This document shows positions 18,260 to 27,327 of a stretch of DNA of 64,000 nucleotides, in pieces. The DNA is from an uncultured Peptococcaceae bacterium (GTDB taxonomy: Bacteria; Bacillota; Peptococcia; Peptococcales; Peptococcaceae), in NCBI GenBank assembly GCA_910585405.1, contig CAJUDO010000006.1, positions 1 to 64,000 on the forward strand, read 5' to 3'. Made by a program: the position numbers and the translations under genes. The notes under the pieces are model-generated. The model worked only from the letters and a program-made list of their open reading frames with translations, had not been told where the DNA came from and made no database searches. Position 1 is the stretch's first letter. The number at the start of each line of letters is the position of its first letter.

Positions 18260-18779
18260 TCCACGACACCTCCAATTTTTCTTTTAATACTTTTCTTGCT
18301 TTATATAATCTGCTTTTCACTGTTCCCGTGGGAATTCGCAGCAAACTAGCAATTTCTTCTATAGAAAGCCCCACTGTATAATACATATATACCGGCAGCT
18401 TCCATTTATCCGGCAGTTCTGAGACAGCCTGACGGACCAATCTCTGCTGTTCCCACTGCAACGCCAGTTCCTCTGGATTGTTACAGTATGTCTGTGTCAG
18501 TTGTTGCTCCTCTTGTTCGTCCCATTGTCCCATAGGCGCGATACGCTGCCGCCAAGCATATTTCCGACGGCGATTGCGCCACAAACGAGCAGCCACTGCA
18601 ACCAAAAAGCCCTTGGGATTTTGCACTGCGTCAATCTGCCGATGCAGCTCCACAGCTTTCAGGAATGTTTCCTGATACAGTTCCTCTCCTTCCTGGCGAG
18701 AACCTGTCAGTTGATTGCAAAAGGCATACAACACACCTCCGTATTGCTCCGCCAATTGCTCTAAACCTGCCAGTTCCAT
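18249..18779 (-). CDS. ECF RNA polymerase sigma factor
   Basis: A 176-residue sigma-70-family protein. Region 2 spans about residues 10-75 (YAFCNQLTGSRQEGEELYQETFLKAV) and region 4 about 115-168 (LPDKWKLPVYMYYTVGLSIEEIASLLRIPTGTVKSRLYKARKVLKEKL). It is co-transcribed and overlaps with the anti-sigma gene, the usual paired arrangement. Confidence 0.92.
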   Translation of the reverse strand: MELAGLEQLAEQYGGVLYAFCNQLTGSRQEGEELYQETFLKAVELHRQIDAVQNPKGFLVAVAARLWRNRRRKYAWRQRIAPMGQWDEQEEQQLTQTYCNNPEELALQWEQQRLVRQAVSELPDKWKLPVYMYYTVGLSIEEIASLLRIPTGTVKSRLYKARKVLKEKLEVSWNEK

Positions 18780-18903
18780 TGATGCTCCTCCCTTCTATAT
18801 CCAACTTACGGCCGTTCATTTATATATTGTCATAACCAGAAAAAGCGGTTCATTTTCTATGTATTTTTTCTTTGTTCTATTCGGTATGTTATCCCATTCT
18901 GCC

Positions 18904-18966
18904 ACTTTGAGTACCTGACCACTGACGCATCGCGTCATATTTCTGAAAAATTTCAGGCACTCAAGT
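18904..18966. repeat. long imperfect inverted repeat with internal hairpin
   Basis: Arms at 18904-18918 (ACTTTGAGTACCTGA) and 18953-18966 (TCAGGCACTCAAGT) enclose a perfect TGACGC/GCGTCA hairpin (18923-18937). It lies just downstream of the prepilin gene and may end its transcript, although no T-run follows. Confidence 0.5.
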
Positions 18967-19020
18967 GACATATGGCTTTCTGTCTCCGTCATCGCCGCAT
19001 GGCTTCAGACCCGTTCGTCC

Positions 19021-19413
19021 TCAATCACCGCTGTTGGCGGTGGGTGTCACTGTCACATCGTACCGATTGTCTGTTTTGGTAATCGTTACGTTGTAATCCT
19101 CGCCTTCTGGTAAAGCGGACAGGTACCCTTGCTGTACCAATTCAGCGGCAGTAATGGTAGCACTATCGGCACCGCCGCTTTCCATTTCCCAGTTAGTCAG
19201 ATAGAGCCGCGCAGCCTGCTCCACCATGTGCCGATTAGAATTGCTGACCTGCTCTCGGGCATCCGCCACATAACCAGTAACCGTGGGCAAAATCGCTGCA
19301 GTGAGAATCCCCATGATGACAATCACCACAATCAACTCCACCAATGTAAATCCTCCGTTACCGGCTTTGCCGGCAAATTTTCTTGCCAGATGCGCTGTTA
19401 TTTTTTTCTGCAT
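19021..19413 (-). CDS. type IV prepilin-like (pseudopilin) protein
   Basis: The start at ATG 19413 is set by AAAGGAGGG; 130 residues. After a 20-residue basic leader comes the prepilin peptidase site GNGG/FTLVELIVVIVIMGIL, with the conserved Glu five residues after the cleavage point, then a helix and a small exposed domain without cysteines. It resembles ComGC/PilA-type major subunits. No assembly ATPase, platform protein or peptidase is nearby, so it must use machinery encoded elsewhere. Confidence 0.85.
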   Translation of the reverse strand: MQKKITAHLARKFAGKAGNGGFTLVELIVVIVIMGILTAAILPTVTGYVADAREQVSNSNRHMVEQAARLYLTNWEMESGGADSATITAAELVQQGYLSALPEGEDYNVTITKTDNRYDVTVTPTANSGD

Positions 19414-19685
19414 CCTGCATCCCTCCTTTGCAAACACAGAATACCATAAATTTCCATACTTGAAAACTGAAACAAATCGTGCTAATTCGTCACACTTTGT
19501 TCAAACAACAAAACTCGCTAAAATCAGCGCACCTGATTTCCCACTACATCGCTAAAATACGCAAAGTACTTTCATATCATGGCAAAGCCTGCATTTATCC
19601 ACTATTTTTCTGCTTGTCCAGTTGTGCCGCAGCTATAAAAAATCCCTGAGTAATGCCGACATTGTCACTAGATAAAGCATAAAAA

Positions 19686-19723
19686 TACTGCAGATGGAGT
19701 TTTTGTTGTTCCAATCTGCAGTA
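19686..19723 (-). terminator. intrinsic terminator for aldehyde dehydrogenase
   Basis: Perfect arms TACTGCAGAT (19686-19695) and ATCTGCAGTA (19714-19723) with five T residues following on the minus strand. Confidence 0.7.
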
Positions 19724-19753
19724 AAGTATACAAAATTTTTTGTCTTGTTGTGC

Positions 19754-19790
19754 ATTCTGTGCATATCCTAATCTTATTTATGCACAGAAT
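19754..19790. repeat. 12-bp perfect inverted repeat
   Basis: ATTCTGTGCATA (19754-19765) and TATGCACAGAAT (19779-19790), spacer 13 bases, no T-run. It may be a protein-binding site or transcript hairpin beside the DnaA-box cluster. Confidence 0.55.
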
Positions 19791-19823
19791 CCTCTGTAAA
19801 TACTGAAATTTCCCCACTTTGCT

Positions 19824-19865
19824 TGTGGATAATATTGTGGATAATGTGGATAACTCTGTGGAAAA
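19824..19865 (-). promoter_or_regulatory. cluster of four DnaA boxes
   Basis: Three exact TTATCCACA boxes on the minus strand (19824-19832, 19836-19844, 19845-19853) and one TTTTCCACA (19857-19865), all in the same direction within 42 bases. dnaA and dnaN are not in the window. Confidence 0.6.
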
Positions 19866-19868
19866 GCC

Positions 19869-21245
19869 CTAATGCATCAACGTGCGCACCCATTTCAGTT
19901 TTTTCTTATACGGTGCATAGCGTAAAGGCAGTTCAATCTCATTAGACTGTTTCAAAACCACCTTCTGATGAGAGAAGGTATCAAATCCTGCTTTTCCATG
20001 GTATGCGCCACCCATACCGCTTTGGCCTACACCACGAAAAGGAATTTCCGCACCAGCAGCATGTATCACCGTATCATTGATACAACCACCCCCAAAGGAA
20101 ACCTGATTCATCACCGTCTGTTCCACCACCGGATCACGGGTAAACAGATACAGTGCCAACGGTTTTGGTTTGTTTTGTATATAGCAAATGGCATTTTCCA
20201 GATAATCATAAGGAATTACCGGTAAAATCGGGCCAAAAATTTCTTCATTCATTACCGTGCTTTCCTCTGGATCCACTTGATCCAGAATGGTCGGCTCCAG
20301 CTTCAATTTTTCCCTGTCAAAACGTCCGCCATACACAATATGTCCGTCATCCAAGAATTTCAACAACCGGTCAAAGTGCTCTTCATTGACGATACGGGAA
20401 TAATCAGCATTTTCAAAAATATCGCCGGGATAAAACTCCTGGATATACTCCACCATATATTCCATCAATTCTTTCTTGCGCTTGCGATCCACCAATACAT
20501 AATCCGGCGCAATGCAAGTCTGCCCGCAGCTGACACACTTACCCCAGATAATCCGTTTTGCAGCCACCTTCAAATCAGCGGTATCCTCCACAATGCATGG
20601 ACTCTTGCCGCCCAGTTCCAAAGTCACGGAGGTCAAATGCTCTGCCGCCGCCCGCATCACATACTGCCCTACACGAGGACTGCCCACAAAGAAGATATGA
20701 TCAAAATCCTCTTTTAACAAGGCCTGCCCCACTTCCGCACCGCCAGTAAACACACTGATGTACGTAGAATCAAAGGTTTCTTCAATGATTGTCTGCACCA
20801 CCTGCTGCGTTTTCGGCGCCAACTCTGACGGCTTTACAGCAGCGCAATTTCCCGCAGCAATAGCTGCAACCAGCGGAGAAAACACCAATTGCACAGGATA
20901 ATTCCACGATACAATAATCAGCACCAGCCCCAACGGCTCCGTATAAGACAACAACCGTCCCGGATACTGTGTCAATCCGCCACCATCAGCTTGACGGATT
21001 TCCGCCCATTTGGGCAAAGATTTCAAAGCAGTATTAATTTCATCATACACCATGGCAATTTCTGTCGTATAGGCCTCAAATTCCGATCTGCCCAAATCCT
21101 CTTCCAATGCCCATAACAAATTTTCTTCATACTTTTTGATCGTTTTACGCAACGCCCGCAACTGCTTTAAACGCCAATCAATATCCAGTGTAGTGCCACA
21201 GAAGAAAAACTCTCGTTGCCTTCTTAATGTTTCCTGCATCATCAT
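19869..21245 (-). CDS. aldehyde dehydrogenase (ALDH3-like)
   Basis: A 458-residue NAD(P)-dependent aldehyde dehydrogenase that oxidises aldehydes to acids. VTLELGGKSPCIV holds the general-base Glu, and GKCVSCGQTCIAPDYVLV the catalytic Cys (the second, in GQTC). IFGPILPV and the C-terminal hydrophobic tail of class 3 are also present. AAAGGAGG precedes ATG 21245. The start overlaps the DUF188 stop by four bases, so the two are coupled. The substrate is unknown. Confidence 0.92.
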   Translation of the reverse strand: MMMQETLRRQREFFFCGTTLDIDWRLKQLRALRKTIKKYEENLLWALEEDLGRSEFEAYTTEIAMVYDEINTALKSLPKWAEIRQADGGGLTQYPGRLLSYTEPLGLVLIIVSWNYPVQLVFSPLVAAIAAGNCAAVKPSELAPKTQQVVQTIIEETFDSTYISVFTGGAEVGQALLKEDFDHIFFVGSPRVGQYVMRAAAEHLTSVTLELGGKSPCIVEDTADLKVAAKRIIWGKCVSCGQTCIAPDYVLVDRKRKKELMEYMVEYIQEFYPGDIFENADYSRIVNEEHFDRLLKFLDDGHIVYGGRFDREKLKLEPTILDQVDPEESTVMNEEIFGPILPVIPYDYLENAICYIQNKPKPLALYLFTRDPVVEQTVMNQVSFGGGCINDTVIHAAGAEIPFRGVGQSGMGGAYHGKAGFDTFSHQKVVLKQSNEIELPLRYAPYKKKLKWVRTLMH

Positions 21246-21724
21246 GCAAAGCCTCCTTTATTTCCTTGATTGCCTTTATCCTCATCTGTCAGTCCCGCCT
21301 CAATCAATTTTCGCAACTGCCACATAAATGCCTCATCCTGCTCCTTGGTACGCTTAGATGGTCCCTTCGTTCTACCTCCGCCCCTGCGCACTTTTTGCGC
21401 TGCGTGGCGGCTCGCCAACATACTGTCAATATTTCCGTCATGGTAAATCAGACCATTCTGATTGATAGGCTTTCCCTTGCGTGCCAAACACATTGCCGCT
21501 AAGCCATAATCCTGCGTCACCACAATATCACCGGCCTGCACCAAATTCACCAGTGCAAAATCCACACTGTCGGCACCCTGTGCCAACACCATCGTGCGTG
21601 CACCCTCTTTGTCAAAATAATGCGCCGTATCGCACAGAATTATGCACTCTAGACCAAATTCCCGTGCCGCCGCCACAGTAAGATCCACCACCGGACACCC
21701 ATCGGCATCAATCAAAATCCGCAT
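21242..21724 (-). CDS. YaiI/YqxD family (DUF188) protein
   Basis: A 160-residue protein: MRILIDADGCPVVDLTVAAA at the N-terminus and DIVVTQDYGLAAMCLARKG near residue 85 are the family signatures of a PIN-like fold with conserved Asp residues. Nuclease activity is suspected for the family but not assigned. The C-terminus is basic (RRGGGRTKGPSKRTKEQD). Confidence 0.9.
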   Translation of the reverse strand: MRILIDADGCPVVDLTVAAAREFGLECIILCDTAHYFDKEGARTMVLAQGADSVDFALVNLVQAGDIVVTQDYGLAAMCLARKGKPINQNGLIYHDGNIDSMLASRHAAQKVRRGGGRTKGPSKRTKEQDEAFMWQLRKLIEAGLTDEDKGNQGNKGGFA

Positions 21725-21824
21725 GACGTTCCCCTTTCCATCTTACTTTTTGCTGTTAATGACTCTACTATGATTATAGAAGATTTCTCTGCAAGAATAA
21801 AGTCATTTTTACAGGTTTTTCAGC

Positions 21825-21855
21825 AACTGTACAGAAAAATTTTTCCTGTACAGTT
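21825..21855. repeat. perfect inverted repeat between convergent elements
   Basis: AACTGTACAG (21825-21834) and CTGTACAGTT (21846-21855) around an A/T loop; a strong hairpin upstream of the DUF188 gene and downstream of the third stalk-protein gene. Confidence 0.6.
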
Positions 21856-21863
21856 GACCCATA

Positions 21864-21895
21864 CAAAAAAATAGACAAGAACAAATTTTCTTGTT
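21864..21895 (-). terminator. intrinsic terminator of the third stalk-protein gene
   Basis: ACAAGAA/TTCTTGT stem (21875-21881, 21888-21894) with a T7 run on the minus strand. Confidence 0.65.
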
Positions 21896-21960
21896 CCTGC
21901 CTATTTGCCGCTCTATTTTTTATCTAACTGCCTTATCTCTGCACAGTCATACTGCATCTT

Positions 21961-22902
21961 TTATTGCATTTGCTGTTTTAGCGCCTCCAACATACTCTTT
22001 GGCACATAGGTGCGTCCATCGCGAAGCTCTGGCGCCTGTTCAGCCAGCGCGTCAGCTATCATCTCAGTCTGTTTTCCGTCCTTTTCGACCAGCTTCGTAT
22101 AGCCATATTTGGCACTGCCAACGGAAATCGTCGCTTTATAACCTTCCTTACTCAAGGTCACTGTCTGCCCTTCATGATCCCAAGCAACATCCAGCCCCAA
22201 TTCACTGGCAGCCTGCCGTATACCAACCATCTCTACATTTTCTTCTGCAATAGGTTCCTCAGCGGGCTTCAGCAGCACAACCCTGTCTGTATAAGCCTGC
22301 CCCGGATAGCTCAATGCTACGATGTCATAATATAAAATCACCTGCGCACCGGGCTGCAAATCCTCCAAGGTCACAATATCTTTTGTAGCCAACGGTTTTA
22401 TATCAGCTTTTTCCGTCACAGTTACCCACATCCCGCCATTGTTGGTGGTAAGGCGTACCGCGCTGTCCTTTCCTGCTTCCACTGCCTCGATGATTGCATA
22501 GTTAGGCGTTACTTCGCCCTTTGTCACCACTGCATACGCATAGCTCTGCGGCGGCAGACTTCTGGTCGTAGCCATACTGTGCGCTACCACCACTTCTTTC
22601 CCTTTCAAATCCGCCAAATCAATGGCAGTGCCCTTTTCCCCATCTACCAGCCAGGTTTTCTCATCCAAATTGAACTGAATTTCAGTTTGTTCATTTTTTA
22701 CCAAAATGTTCTGCGCCTGCACATCTACCTCTTGCACCACACCTATTGTTCTTGTGTATCCCACAGCAACTTCCTCCTGTTGCGCAATCAACGGGGTACT
22801 CGATATTGTTTCTGTATTATTTACAGCCAGTGCTGGTGTAAACATTGTGGCGGTCAAAGCGCCTGCCAAAGCCAGGGTGACGATTTTTTTGTGTTGCATC
22901 AT
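21961..22902 (-). CDS. secreted stalk-domain protein, third copy
   Basis: A 313-residue protein with a signal peptide (residues 1-26, ending ALA before VNNT). The middle is beta-rich (VGYTRTIGVVQEVDVQAQNILVK...), and the C-terminus has a stalk-type module (GIRQAASELGLDVAWDHEGQTVTLSKEG and DGRTYVPKSML). The second stalk motif is degenerate compared with the two proteins at the left end of the window. A surface role is inferred; the ligand is unknown. Confidence 0.75.
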   Translation of the reverse strand: MMQHKKIVTLALAGALTATMFTPALAVNNTETISSTPLIAQQEEVAVGYTRTIGVVQEVDVQAQNILVKNEQTEIQFNLDEKTWLVDGEKGTAIDLADLKGKEVVVAHSMATTRSLPPQSYAYAVVTKGEVTPNYAIIEAVEAGKDSAVRLTTNNGGMWVTVTEKADIKPLATKDIVTLEDLQPGAQVILYYDIVALSYPGQAYTDRVVLLKPAEEPIAEENVEMVGIRQAASELGLDVAWDHEGQTVTLSKEGYKATISVGSAKYGYTKLVEKDGKQTEMIADALAEQAPELRDGRTYVPKSMLEALKQQMQ

Positions 22903-23069
22903 AAATCATACGCTCCTTTATTTTATACGAAAAATATTTTACTTGCTCTTACATATCATTTAGACGCGCTACGATTAAAAAAGTTCCCGTTTTTCCAAAG
23001 ATCACTCTTTTCTTAATTTAATTTTCATATAATTCTTTTTATATTGGCAAGTTTTTTGCACTGTTCACC

Positions 23070-23099
23070 TTGTATCTCTGCCATTCATAGTGCTATAAT
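23070..23099 (+). promoter_or_regulatory. probable sigma-A promoter of ilvA
   Basis: TTGTAT (23070-23075), 18-base spacer and exact TATAAT (23094-23099), about 57 bases before the start codon. Confidence 0.5.
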
Positions 23100-23155
23100 G
23101 AAAACCACGGTATTTTTGCCGCAACTACTATCATTTGAGAAGGGAAGATTGTGAA

Positions 23156-24373
23156 ATGAACTTGGACACAACAAATCATCTGGAAAACATCCGCAAAGCT
23201 GCTGCCAATCTGGACGGCGTACTGCGGAAGACAGAATTGATTTACAGCGATTTTTTCAGTAAGGAGACTGGAAATCGAATTTTTATTAAACCGGAAAATT
23301 TACAGAGAACCGGTTCCTTCAAGATTCGCGGCGCTTACAACAGAATTGCCAACCTGACTGAAGAAGAACGTGCCCGCGGCATTATCGCTTCTTCCGCAGG
23401 CAATCATGCCCAGGGCGTTGCTCTGGCTGCCTCCAAAATGAGCATCAAATCTACCATTGTCATGCCTCTGGTCACACCGCTGATTAAAGTGGATTCCACC
23501 AAATCCTACGGCGCCGATGTGGTGCTCCATGGCAATATTTATGACGAAGCATACAGCAAAGCAGTGGAATTGTCCGAAGAATATGGCTATACCTTCGTCC
23601 ATCCCTACAATGACTACGATGTCATTTGTGGACAAGGTACCATTGCTTTAGAAATATTAGAAGAAATGCACGACATCGACCAGATTTTGGTACCGGTGGG
23701 CGGCGGCGGTTTGCTCAGCGGTATCGCCCTAGCAGCTAAAGCCATCAATCCCAACGTGCAGGTGATTGGCGTAGAGCCAGTCGGCGCAGCCAGCATGACC
23801 GCAGCTTTGGACGCTGGTCATGTCGTTACCCTGCCCCAAGTTCGCACCGCCGCTGAGGGCGTTGCCGTGAAAACAGTAGGTGAAAATTGTCTGAATATTT
23901 GTAGCAAATATGTTGACGGCATCATTCAGGTGACAGAAGAAGAAATCATGGAAGCGCTGCTCATGCTGTTGGAACGGCATAAAATCATCGCTGAAGCAGC
24001 AGGCGCTCTGCCTTTAGCTGCAATCAAAAAACTGAACACCCGCAACAAAAATATCGCCTGCGTTGTCAGCGGCGGAAATATTGATATGGTAACCATTTCT
24101 TCCACCATCAACTCCGGTCTGGTTACCCGCGGCCGTGTGCTGTGCTTCACCGTAGACCTGCCCGATACACCAGGTCAGCTCTTAAAAATCGCGCAGATTT
24201 TAAGCGACCAACGGGCTAATGTCATCAAGCTGGAGCACAACCAATTCAAAGCACTGGACCGTGTACAGCATGTACAGTTGGAAGTAACCGCCGAAACCAA
24301 TGGCCATGACCACATCAAAGCAGTCATCGAAGCATTGGAGGCTCAAAATTTCAAGATAAACCGCATTTATTAA
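23156..24373 (+). CDS. ilvA: threonine ammonia-lyase with C-terminal ACT domain
   Basis: The start at ATG 23156 (AAGGGA upstream) gives 405 residues. It deaminates threonine to 2-oxobutanoate, feeding isoleucine synthesis or threonine breakdown. The PLP lysine is in RTGSFKIRGAYNR (near residue 56), SSAGNHAQG is the substrate loop, and VPVGGGGLLSGIA the phosphate-binding loop. Residues about 330-405 form one ACT-type domain (FTVDLPDTPGQLLKIAQIL), as in short biodegradative or clostridial enzymes. It is monocistronic. Confidence 0.93.
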   Translation: MNLDTTNHLENIRKAAANLDGVLRKTELIYSDFFSKETGNRIFIKPENLQRTGSFKIRGAYNRIANLTEEERARGIIASSAGNHAQGVALAASKMSIKSTIVMPLVTPLIKVDSTKSYGADVVLHGNIYDEAYSKAVELSEEYGYTFVHPYNDYDVICGQGTIALEILEEMHDIDQILVPVGGGGLLSGIALAAKAINPNVQVIGVEPVGAASMTAALDAGHVVTLPQVRTAAEGVAVKTVGENCLNICSKYVDGIIQVTEEEIMEALLMLLERHKIIAEAAGALPLAAIKKLNTRNKNIACVVSGGNIDMVTISSTINSGLVTRGRVLCFTVDLPDTPGQLLKIAQILSDQRANVIKLEHNQFKALDRVQHVQLEVTAETNGHDHIKAVIEALEAQNFKINRIY

Positions 24374-24383
24374 ACTGCATACA

Positions 24384-24425
24384 AAGAGGCTGCCCGGGAG
24401 ATTTTCCTAGCAGCCTCTTCTCTTA
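24384..24425. terminator. intrinsic terminator
   Basis: Perfect arms AAGAGGCTGC (24384-24393) and GCAGCCTCTT (24410-24419), then a T-rich tail; it ends ilvA and may also serve the convergent gene. Confidence 0.75.
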
Positions 24426-24510
24426 TTACACGTTTCGCAATGATGCACAATAGCTTTTACAGCCCATTTACAGAGCGCTTAAAGCTGTGCTCCTATTCAA
24501 AATCTAACAA

Positions 24511-25110
24511 CTATTTTCCCATTTTCTCTTCCACTAATGTCTTTAACAGAGCAACGGTGCCGTCAATACCTAGCAGACCGCTGTTGATGAGGATATCCTG
24601 CCCCTCTATGCGTCCCCATTTCATTTCACTGTAGAATTGATAATAGCTGCGGCGCTGTTTATCCGTCTTTTTGATGAGCTTAACCGCTACATCACGGTCT
24701 ACAATGCCATGGCGGCTCATGATACGGTTGATGCGTTTTTCAATGTCCGCATAGATGAAAACGCGAATTACATTATCACGGTCATCCAATACATAGTTGG
24801 CACAGCGACCTACAATTACACAGTTTTCCTTTTCAGCCTTCTCCTTGATCAAATCACTCTGCATTCTAAATACGCGATCATTTAAAGAACCAGGATCAAT
24901 AGATGGCGGATAGTATGGTGCAAACAATGGATTGGAAGCAGTTTCATCCGCTTTTTGCAAAACCTGCTCCGTAATGCCGCTTTTTTCGGCAACCATCGTT
25001 AATAGCTCTTTATCATAGAATGTGAAGCCCAGGGCCTTTGCAAGTTTTTCGCCAATTTCGTGCCCTCCACTGCCGTATTCTCGACCAATTGTAATAACCA
25101 TGTTAGACAT
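24511..25110 (-). CDS. cytidylate kinase-like protein
   Basis: The start at ATG 25110 (CAGGAGGG upstream) gives 199 residues. The P-loop-like segment TIGREYGSGGHEIGEKLAKALG and DKELLTMVAEKSG are typical of the cytidylate-kinase-like family (PF13189), which is distinct from true Cmk. VIVGRCANYVLDD and a LID-like basic stretch also appear. Nucleotide kinase activity is presumed but the substrate is unknown. Confidence 0.85.
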   Translation of the reverse strand: MSNMVITIGREYGSGGHEIGEKLAKALGFTFYDKELLTMVAEKSGITEQVLQKADETASNPLFAPYYPPSIDPGSLNDRVFRMQSDLIKEKAEKENCVIVGRCANYVLDDRDNVIRVFIYADIEKRINRIMSRHGIVDRDVAVKLIKKTDKQRRSYYQFYSEMKWGRIEGQDILINSGLLGIDGTVALLKTLVEEKMGK

Positions 25111-25356
25111 AAAAATCCCTCCTGATGTTATCAATCAACTGTTAGCAAAGAAAAGTTAAAAAATTCTTTTCTTTATTATAAGTATAACATATAGATAGAA
25201 AAAAAGAAAGTGTTATAAGAAAAATTTTTTCTAAAAAATAGAAAACAATGAATAAATTTTTTAGAAGGGCTTTCCCAAATATAAGCAGAATAGTATAATA
25301 GCGTAACAAACATAACGCAATACATGGTTTTAACACATACAGAGGGGATGAACAAG

Positions 25357-26196
25357 ATGCCGGGACTGGTTTTAGAAGGGGGAACCTTTCGCCCCATTTT
25401 TAGTGCTGGTGTAATGGATGCCATGTTGGCACATGACATTATGTTTCCATATTGTATCGGAGTTTCCGCAGGAATTACCGACGGTTTTTCCTATATATCA
25501 CGACAACCTGGACGCAACCTAGAAGTTTTAAAACAATATCGCTGTGACAAACGCTATATCGGTGCAGGCAATTTTCTCAAATGCCGCAGCTTATTCGGTT
25601 TGCAGTTTGCCTTTGAGGATGTTCCCAACCGTTTGATTCCTTTCGATTGGGACACCTTCGCCCAATATGACGGCACATACCTGGTAGGGGTCACCAATGC
25701 CCGCACTGGAAAAACCGAATATTTAAATGGGAAAAACTTAGACAAAGCCAATACCATGGTAAAAGCGACCTGCGCCATTCCGCTGGTGTTTCCCGCAATC
25801 GCTCTGAACGGACAAAATTATTTTGACGGCGGTATTTGCGACCCCATTCCGGTACGCAAGGCTCTGGCTGACGGCAACGAAAAACTATTGATTGTGCTGA
25901 CTAGGCCTAAAGGCTATCAGAAAGAGCTGACCCGCAGTAATAAAGTAGCGGCGAGGGTATTAAGGCGAAAGTATCCTGCTTTGGTGGAGCCTCTGTTGAC
26001 ACGACATCATAAATATAACGAAACCGTACGCTTTTGTGAAGAGCTGGAGCAGCAGGGAAAAGCTGTGCTGCTGCGGCCGGCAGAAGAAGGAATTATTGAC
26101 AGCTTTGAAAAAGACATTGATAAAATAGAAGCAAGCTATCAATATGGATATCATTTAGCAGAACAGCATATAGATGAAATTGCAGCTTTATTTTAG
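25357..26196 (+). CDS. patatin-like phospholipase
   Basis: The start at ATG 25357 is used because GAGGGG is correctly spaced for it; 279 residues. GLVLEGGTFRPIFSAGVMDAM holds the oxyanion loop, IGVSAGITDG the GxSxG nucleophile Ser near residue 41, and DGGICDP the catalytic Asp. These make it a Ser-Asp dyad lipid acyl hydrolase, probably cytosolic (no signal peptide). It is followed after 12 bases by a lipid kinase, suggesting a shared lipid-related role. Confidence 0.88.
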   Translation: MPGLVLEGGTFRPIFSAGVMDAMLAHDIMFPYCIGVSAGITDGFSYISRQPGRNLEVLKQYRCDKRYIGAGNFLKCRSLFGLQFAFEDVPNRLIPFDWDTFAQYDGTYLVGVTNARTGKTEYLNGKNLDKANTMVKATCAIPLVFPAIALNGQNYFDGGICDPIPVRKALADGNEKLLIVLTRPKGYQKELTRSNKVAARVLRRKYPALVEPLLTRHHKYNETVRFCEELEQQGKAVLLRPAEEGIIDSFEKDIDKIEASYQYGYHLAEQHIDEIAALF

Positions 26197-26208
26197 GGGG
26201 AGACGGCT

Positions 26209-27132
26209 GTGCAGAAAACATTACTCTTTTTGGTAAATCCCAAAGCGGGTAAATCAGAAATAAAAAACAGCGTATTAGATATCATTGACGAATTTGTAAA
26301 ACATGACTGGAAAGTGGTGGTGCGCACCACGCAATACTCAGGAGAAATCTCTGAAATTATTCGCGATGAGGCCTGTCATTACGATTTAATCGTTTGCTCT
26401 GGCGGGGACGGCACATTAAATGAAGCAGTAGGCGGCTTGATACAAACCGACTGCAAACCGCAACTGGGATACATTCCTGCCGGTACCACCAATGATTTTG
26501 CGGTCAGCTTGGACATTCCCCGCAATATGCAGGAAGCCGCTGCAAATATTGTCACCGGCAGACCCTTTCCCTGCGATGTAGGCCTGTTCAACGAACGCCA
26601 TTTTGTCTATGTAGCTGCCTTTGGAGCATTTACCGAGGTAAGCTATTCCACACCGCAGCAATACAAAAACCTGTTGGGACGAGCGGCATATATTTTGGAA
26701 GGCATTAAGCATCTAGCCGAGATTAAATCTTATCAGCTCACCGTAGAATATGGAGAAGAAACAATCAGCGGAGAATTTATTTATGGTATGATTTCTAATT
26801 CTACCTCAGTAGGCGGGTTCAAAATGAACACCCGCGCCAATGTGTCTATGAACGACGGTTTGCTGGAGGTACTGTTGGTCAAAAAACCACGAAATCCAGT
26901 AGAACTACAGGCCACCATTGCAGCACTGTTGTTGAATGATATGAGTAATCCCTGTCTGCATGCATTTCGCGCCAGTGCGTTGAAAATATCTTCCCAGGAA
27001 GATGTCTCCTGGACACTGGACGGCGAATTTGGAGGCAACTTACAGGATATCACCATCAAAGTACTACCCCGCGCCTACGAAATCATTGTGCCCAAGGAAA
27101 CAACACCGACAGAACCCGAGGCAAACACTTAA
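26209..27132 (+). CDS. diacylglycerol kinase-family lipid kinase (YegS/DagK type)
   Basis: GTG start at 26209 with GGGGGAGACGGCT upstream; 307 residues. FLVNPKAGKSE at the N-terminus, the ATP-site motif CSGGDGTLNEAVGGL near residue 65, and GYIPAGTTNDFA near 87 are diagnostic. It phosphorylates a lipid such as diacylglycerol at the membrane. It is co-transcribed with the patatin gene. Confidence 0.9.
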   Translation: MQKTLLFLVNPKAGKSEIKNSVLDIIDEFVKHDWKVVVRTTQYSGEISEIIRDEACHYDLIVCSGGDGTLNEAVGGLIQTDCKPQLGYIPAGTTNDFAVSLDIPRNMQEAAANIVTGRPFPCDVGLFNERHFVYVAAFGAFTEVSYSTPQQYKNLLGRAAYILEGIKHLAEIKSYQLTVEYGEETISGEFIYGMISNSTSVGGFKMNTRANVSMNDGLLEVLLVKKPRNPVELQATIAALLLNDMSNPCLHAFRASALKISSQEDVSWTLDGEFGGNLQDITIKVLPRAYEIIVPKETTPTEPEANT

Positions 27133-27187
27133 AGTATCGCCGAAAAAGATGCACACATATAAGCAGAAAGCTTCATAAAGAAGTTGA

Positions 27188-27226
27188 GGGCAAGATAGAC
27201 CACAACGGTCTGCCTTGCCCTTTTTA
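27188..27226 (+). terminator. intrinsic terminator
   Basis: GGGCAAG (27188-27194) pairs with CTTGCCC (27214-27220), with an inner GACC/GGTC, followed by TTTTT. Confidence 0.8.
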
Positions 27227-27327
27227 TACTGTATCCCTACTATCATACCTTCAGGAAAAGTGCCTGTGAGCGCGCGGTAACTACCCAAGCTTTAAATTTG
27301 GCTTGTTTCCTGAAAAATTGTACCGTC

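Larger units (their letters stand above)
19414..19868. other. intergenic region with terminator, inverted repeat and DnaA boxes
   Basis: No gene was found here. The region holds the aldehyde-dehydrogenase terminator, a 12-bp inverted repeat and a cluster of DnaA-box sequences (listed separately), in an AT-rich background. Confidence 0.5.
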
